Assembly: GCA_020746105.1 (NCBI GenBank)
Contig: CM036617.1
Coordinates: forward strand, 34,935,898 to 34,999,897
From: Trogon surrucura
Lineage: Eukaryota; Chordata; Aves; Trogoniformes; Trogonidae
Direction of reading: 5' to 3'
Length of the DNA: 64,000 bases
Below, one piece after another: positions 58,966 through 64,000 of this stretch (position 1 is its first letter; the number at the start of each line of letters is the position of its first letter). Both the position numbers and the translations under genes were made by a program. The notes below the pieces were generated by a model, which did no database searches, was not told where the DNA came from, and worked only from the letters and a program-made list of their open reading frames with translations.

Positions 58966-61900
58966 GAAAAGCAGTAGCCTGCTCTGAGCTCAGCTAGAAG
59001 CAGCTGCATTCCTCTACATCTAGCTTCTGGATCCTATGAGTTTTAACCAAGTATCTACTTCCCACCTACCTGAATGGGGCTATTTAGCTATTTGCGTAAT
59101 ACAATACTGCAATTGCTTAGAAGTCTCTGGTAAATAAAAGTAAATAAAAGAAACTCACTAAACATACTCAAATGAGAGCTTCAAAGTTAAGACTCGGGGA
59201 GTTCTGGGCTTAGAAAATCTTAAAAGCCTATTCCATTTTAGTAACCTAACTCTTACATTTCAGTGTAGTCTTCAGTCTGGATATTAGTATTCATTTCTGA
59301 ATGTGAAAGTAATGTAGTAGTTTTATGTCTGTTGTTCCTTTCAGTTCCACAAAATTTCCCCTCATCTTCAGGCCATGAAAAAATATAAGTACGTTACCTC
59401 AAACAGTAGAAGGTATAAAATAGCAAGGCATACAGCTCATCTCCTCACTAAATTAAAATTCTTTTCATTTCTTCTCACAAACTAGTTTTCCCAGGCTCTT
59501 AATATTCAAACCGTCTAAATATTCTTCTAATTTCTGTTTAGAACAGCCACAACATTTCTGAAAATATAATCCTCAAGAAATTCTGTATTACTCTGTTCTG
59601 TCGTTTGTGATGATGGATTTCTATTCAACAGACTTTCCTTGACTTGTTCAGAGTGACAGTGAGAATTTTTTACTAAGTGGCTACAACCAATTAAGAGCTC
59701 AACAATGTGTGAAATAGATCACACTGGCAAAAAAAAAAAAAAAGATATTTATTAGCCTGTGTTTGTCCAAATTCAGTTATGTGTTTTTTCACCAAAAAGG
59801 TGGTTTAAGTCAGCAGCTTACAACAAGGTATATGCTACCACTGGTAAGGCATTAGCAGCTCATGTCTCATCACAGGTAAGGCCAAGCACAGAGACCAGGC
59901 TCATAAATAACACCCGGACTCTGTCAGTTTAGTGTAGAAATAGCTTAAGTGTTTTTGCACAGCAGTCTGGGAATCCAGCGTAGAGACCCTTGAGGGCCCT
60001 TGATAAAGTCAGCCATGTCCACTGGGATGCATTATTTCAATCTCAGTGGAAAGCACTAGCAGTTAGTGGAAAGCTAGTGCTGACTGGAAAACAGTAGGTA
60101 CAAACGAGGCAGGGCACCAGCTCTAGAGCAGGAGCAGTCCATGGTATCAACAGGACTATGAAGACAAGCCAGAAAACTAGGTAAAAGCGGTGGAAAGCTC
60201 AAGCCAGACAGGCACGAAAGATTGTCCATGTTTTAAAGTGACGTACAAGGAACAGAAAAACTGAGAAATCCTCATTTACAGTAACTCACCTTACTTGCAC
60301 TATGAGCAGGTTAGAGAAGAATCACTTAGACACAGTAGCAAAAACTTGTCACAGCAAAGTACCTGGAATGTTTGCTATGGTGTGAATATATCCTAACTAC
60401 ACATGTGACCAAGACTGAATTTGAGTCAACGTGACAAAGATTGCATGGCTGGTCTTTTACTGACACAGCCTCTCTGGTAAAATCAGTGGCAAATTCAAGT
60501 ACTCATCAGTAAGTCCTTGAAGTCCAGTTTGACTTAGTTTCCTTTTCCATGCTCACTTAACTCAGTTGATTATTTAGAAGAGTAAGTTGAGGTTAGTCTG
60601 GTGCTTTGAAATGTAAAGTGCAAAGCTTTAATTAAATACACTCATTTCTTGTCAATATTAAATGAAAAGCAACTTGCTACCACTGTTCATTTACAGCATG
60701 CTAATGCAACTACCACCATGACCATTTGCTTGAAAATGCATTTTATTTCAGACTCTTAAAATCTAAAAAAAGTAAATACATACTTACTGACTTTCAATTA
60801 TGAGGTAATTGATCTCCCATCCCTCCAAAAAAATGCCATTAAGAAATTCCTGTGATCTAAGTTTTAAATGAAAACATTCTATTAAGAGCCAAGAGGGGAA
60901 AACAAAGAAATAAAAGATTAAAAAGTAACATCTGTCCCTTTCTTTGTTCAATGAATCAGCTCCCTAAGGTTAGTCACCAACTCATGCTATCCCGCTGATC
61001 TCAGCATTTTAACCTTACTACATAGGTTTCCGTAACGGGTCCTCTTTGATACATAAAACAAAGCAAAGTTTTGCTAAATCTGCAAAATCTACTTTTTAAA
61101 AAAAAATCTTTTTAGAAACATATATAAGAAAACACAAACATTAGAAAGGCAACTGCAAGACCTGACTTACCAAAGTGTGGCAAACAAAAGAGGATAAAGC
61201 ATATTAATTAACATACAGTATCTTAATAGGCATAAATCATACATTGTTAGCATACAAAGATCTGTGGCCTCGTCCTTTGGTATCGCATTTTCCAATAGCT
61301 TCAGTTTTTTTTATCAAAAGAAACAGGGAATAATGAGATATTTTTCCTGCAAATTCCTAATTCACAGTGCTCTGTTAACCATACCCGAAAAATATGACTT
61401 CTGTAATTCTCTGCAGTGCAGCTTCTCCTTTTATGAAGTAAAAACCAAAAAGTCAAACTTATCAACAAAAGAATCTCAAATGTGTAATTTTAAGATTTCA
61501 GCACAATACTATTACATCTGACTACAGGTTACAGGAATCACCTTTATGAATGTTAAGGCATATCTGCTTGCATAGGATTTGGATTTTATAAACAGTTTCT
61601 TCTGCCAATCAGTGAAAATACCCTTCTTGTTCAAATGAAAAATATTTTGCTCTTCTCACAGCTAGCTTTTTAAACACATGGCAAGAGCTCTATAGTCTTT
61701 TGCCTCAGAAACCTACAGTGCAATAGAATAAAAAGCACAGAGGAACTAATAATTTGTTCTGATAGGTCAGATGGCATTTTTGAAATTAGTCCATGCTTAA
61801 TCATGGGTCAGCAAAATAAAAATTTTGTACTTACATTAAAATAAGTAAGGACGTGTAAATTGCTTAACCAAAACCCTCATTTTGAGAAAGTTTGGTTTGT

Positions 61901-62767
61901 TGCTTTATTTTTTAAAAGCTGTATGTTGTTAAAAAGTAGGATACATAAGCATATCAGCCAAGTGTACAAAAATATTTCTGAAACTGCATTTTCCCTTAAA
62001 TAAAAATTCTTGACTTTAAATAAATGGTTGCTTGGTATGGAAGCTATAATAAGGCTTCTATTCTTCAGAAGAGCAGCTACAGCTTATTAGAAGACTGTTT
62101 CAAAGCAAAAGAGCTAATTAACTCTAGACAGAGGTGGATACATTTTGAAGTGGGATTATATTATAAACTATCTGCAACAGATTTGATTTCATAATCAAAT
62201 GTTTTCCTTACAGTCTTACCTTCCTACAAAATTTAATTTGTTTTCCAACAGTGCATTAAACATAATTTCAGCTAGATGTTGCTCTCCATACTCACTCAAT
62301 TCTCACGTCAGTTTGTGTCTTTTCCTTTACAGTAACTTTTTTTTGTTTGTATATACAAGTATGTCTAAAGTTTCTGACAGTTTTTCACAGGAAATGGTAC
62401 CACAACAACAGATTCACTAATCTAAGCATTACCATAAGGCATTCAAATCAATCTTCTTGAATATATATTAACTAACAACAGCCTCTTGATAGAATTTTTG
62501 AGAACAGATTCTTTATGCTGCTACTGTTGTTATTCCACTGCTGCAAATGCTTTTGTAAAACAACCATAAGAGTAAAGGTTGACCCATTCCAAGTGACTAC
62601 AGTTAACATCCCAGATAATTCACAGCCAAGATCCAGGGTTCTGACACAGAGCTCTTTCAGCCCAGAGATGGATGCTGCTGTTAGACTTTGTTTCTCCTAC
62701 TCCTCTTTCCCTCTGCTGTGGCAAGCAGGCTTCATTAACCCTGCAGCACATCAGAGGAAGAGATCAC

Positions 62768-63108
62768 ACAATCACAGAATGTTAGGGATTGGAAGGGACC
62801 TCGAAAGATCATCAAGTCCAATCCCCCTGCCAGAGCAGGAATGCCTAGACTATGCCACACAGGAACATGTCCAGGCAGGTCTTGAATGTCTCCAGAGAAG
62901 GAGACTCCACAACCTCTCTGGGCAGCCTGTTCCAGGGCTCCGTCACCCTCACTGAGAAGAAGTTTCTTCTCGAGTTTAAGCGGAACCTCTTATGCTCCAG
63001 TTTCAGCCCATTACCCTTTGTCCTATCATTGGTTGTCACCGAGAAGAGCCTGGTTCCATCCTCATGACACTCACCCTTGATATATTTGTAAACATTAATA
63101 AGGTCACC
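62768..63108 (-). mobile_element. CR1 LINE, 3' fragment in DNAJC15 intron 1
   Basis: Minus-strand copy, near-duplicate of the one at 56.35 kb and of the same subfamily. It runs about 45 bases further into the element (CCCTTGATATATTTGTAAAC), which shows that the two are independent insertions with different truncation points and not a segmental duplication. Confidence 0.94.
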
Positions 63109-64000
63109 CTTACTGATGCACAGAAGTACAGTCGATATTGCTACTTGTCTCTGGCAAAAGTTCAGAACTTGGTTAAATGCAACTTGACCTCCTTCTGACT
63201 TCCCAAGCTGAGAACGTAGTAAGTACAGATGCTGTCCTTTCTTCCACTACCTACCTAACACCATCCAGAGAAACGCTGCAATAGTTTCTACTGCCAACTG
63301 TGTGCTAAGTTTACAATGTACACATGCCTGAAAAAATACTGCATTCTCCACTGAAAGGCCTGACTAAAGAAAAAATTTCAACACAAAATTGGAGCAATTC
63401 AGATTCTAGTCCTCTAAAAGACCTACCTCAGTCTCTTTACCTTAGTAAGACTCTACCAGAGAACTCACACAAACAAAAGAAGTCGTAATAACTCCAGATG
63501 CAATTTTTATCCCAGACAGGCAAGAAGACCCAAAGATTCCACAAAATTCACCAGGAATCTCCCTACTAGTATTCTACAGGGAGAGTACATGGATGTGACG
63601 ATATTGACTTTCAGAGTCAGCTTCTTCAGATTACACAGGTTGCGTTAAATACACAGAAAGGTTCTCCTGGGGGGAAAAAAAAAGTCCTGGACTGCAGTCC
63701 AAGAATAAAGAATAAATAACTTATGGAGAACTATGATTAAAAAACACGTATTAAAAGAAATATTGTAGAGACACTAACATACACACGATGAAGCAATGCA
63801 AACACAGCTTTAAAGCCACCAGTTTAAAAATGGGGAAATCCAGTACTTTAAACTGCGACCAACTTTTTTTTTTTCTCAATTTTTTCTTTTTTTTTTTTCC
63901 AGAGAGAACTCATTGTCCTGTGAACTAGTCGAAGTGACCCCAACAAAGAAAAGGAATAAAGCTCCAGCACCCTTCCCTCTAGAATACGGTAGAACCCAGA

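Larger units (their letters stand above)
56786..64000 (-). other. DNAJC15 intron 1, 3' part (continues beyond the window)
   Basis: At least 7.2 kb with no upstream coding exon, GC-rich promoter or CpG island. It contains minus-strand CR1 fragments at 58273-58965 and 62768-63108. There are two A/T homopolymer stretches, near 59.73 kb and 63.87 kb. A long first intron fits what I recall of vertebrate DNAJC15. Confidence 0.8.

Noticed and set aside
62515..62955. 146-codon plus-strand open frame
   Set aside because: Its second half is antisense CR1 and the first half has no recognisable feature.
1..64000. CRISPR arrays, operons or bacterial mobile systems
   Set aside because: The sequence is clearly vertebrate nuclear DNA. 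The tandem repeats present are short microsatellites and minisatellites without spacers.

Overview
This window is from a bird nuclear genome, most likely a passerine. It is AT-rich and has no bacterial-style gene packing. It carries many truncated CR1 retrotransposons with the avian CR1 3' tail (short repeats of ATTCTATG), a solo LTR of avian endogenous-retrovirus type, and a tRNA-headed, CR1-tailed SINE that resembles the TguSINE1 class known from passerines. The species cannot be named from the sequence.

The only protein-coding gene I can support is DNAJC15 (MCJ, a TIM14-type J-protein of the inner mitochondrial membrane). It lies on the minus strand. Five coding exons, taken to be exons 2 to 6, sit at 56734-56785, 54476-54549, 46502-46578, 41251-41321 and 38075-38145. 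All have GT/AG splice sites and compatible phases. Together they encode 114 residues plus the stop: a membrane helix, the linker, and a J-domain with an intact HPD motif. The first coding exon, its promoter and any CpG island are not seen and should lie beyond position 64000. A possible poly(A) signal lies about 120 bases past the stop.

Layout: 1 to about 37.8 kb is the flank 3' of DNAJC15. I recognise no gene there. It holds the solo LTR (2463-3286), a (GGATAT)n array (9002-9058), a degraded coding-like patch (about 10.8-11.3 kb), CR1 fragments, a 21-base minisatellite and AT-rich unique sequence. From 38.1 to 64 kb is the DNAJC15 gene body, whose introns hold most of the CR1 sequence. A nested cluster at 42.7-44.15 kb has an old CR1 cut by a younger CR1 and by a SINE, with another CR1 stacked on its tail. 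A 1.65 kb CR1 at 48.8-50.4 kb still shows the reverse-transcriptase FADD motif but is broken. CR1 tails are stacked head-to-tail at 52.1-52.85 kb.

I found no new gene system, CRISPR array, operon or functional RNA gene. The observations most worth checking are the SINE insertion with a readable empty-site paralogue 12 kb away, repeated CR1 insertion into older CR1 tails, and two near-identical direct CR1 copies flanking DNAJC15 exon 2.
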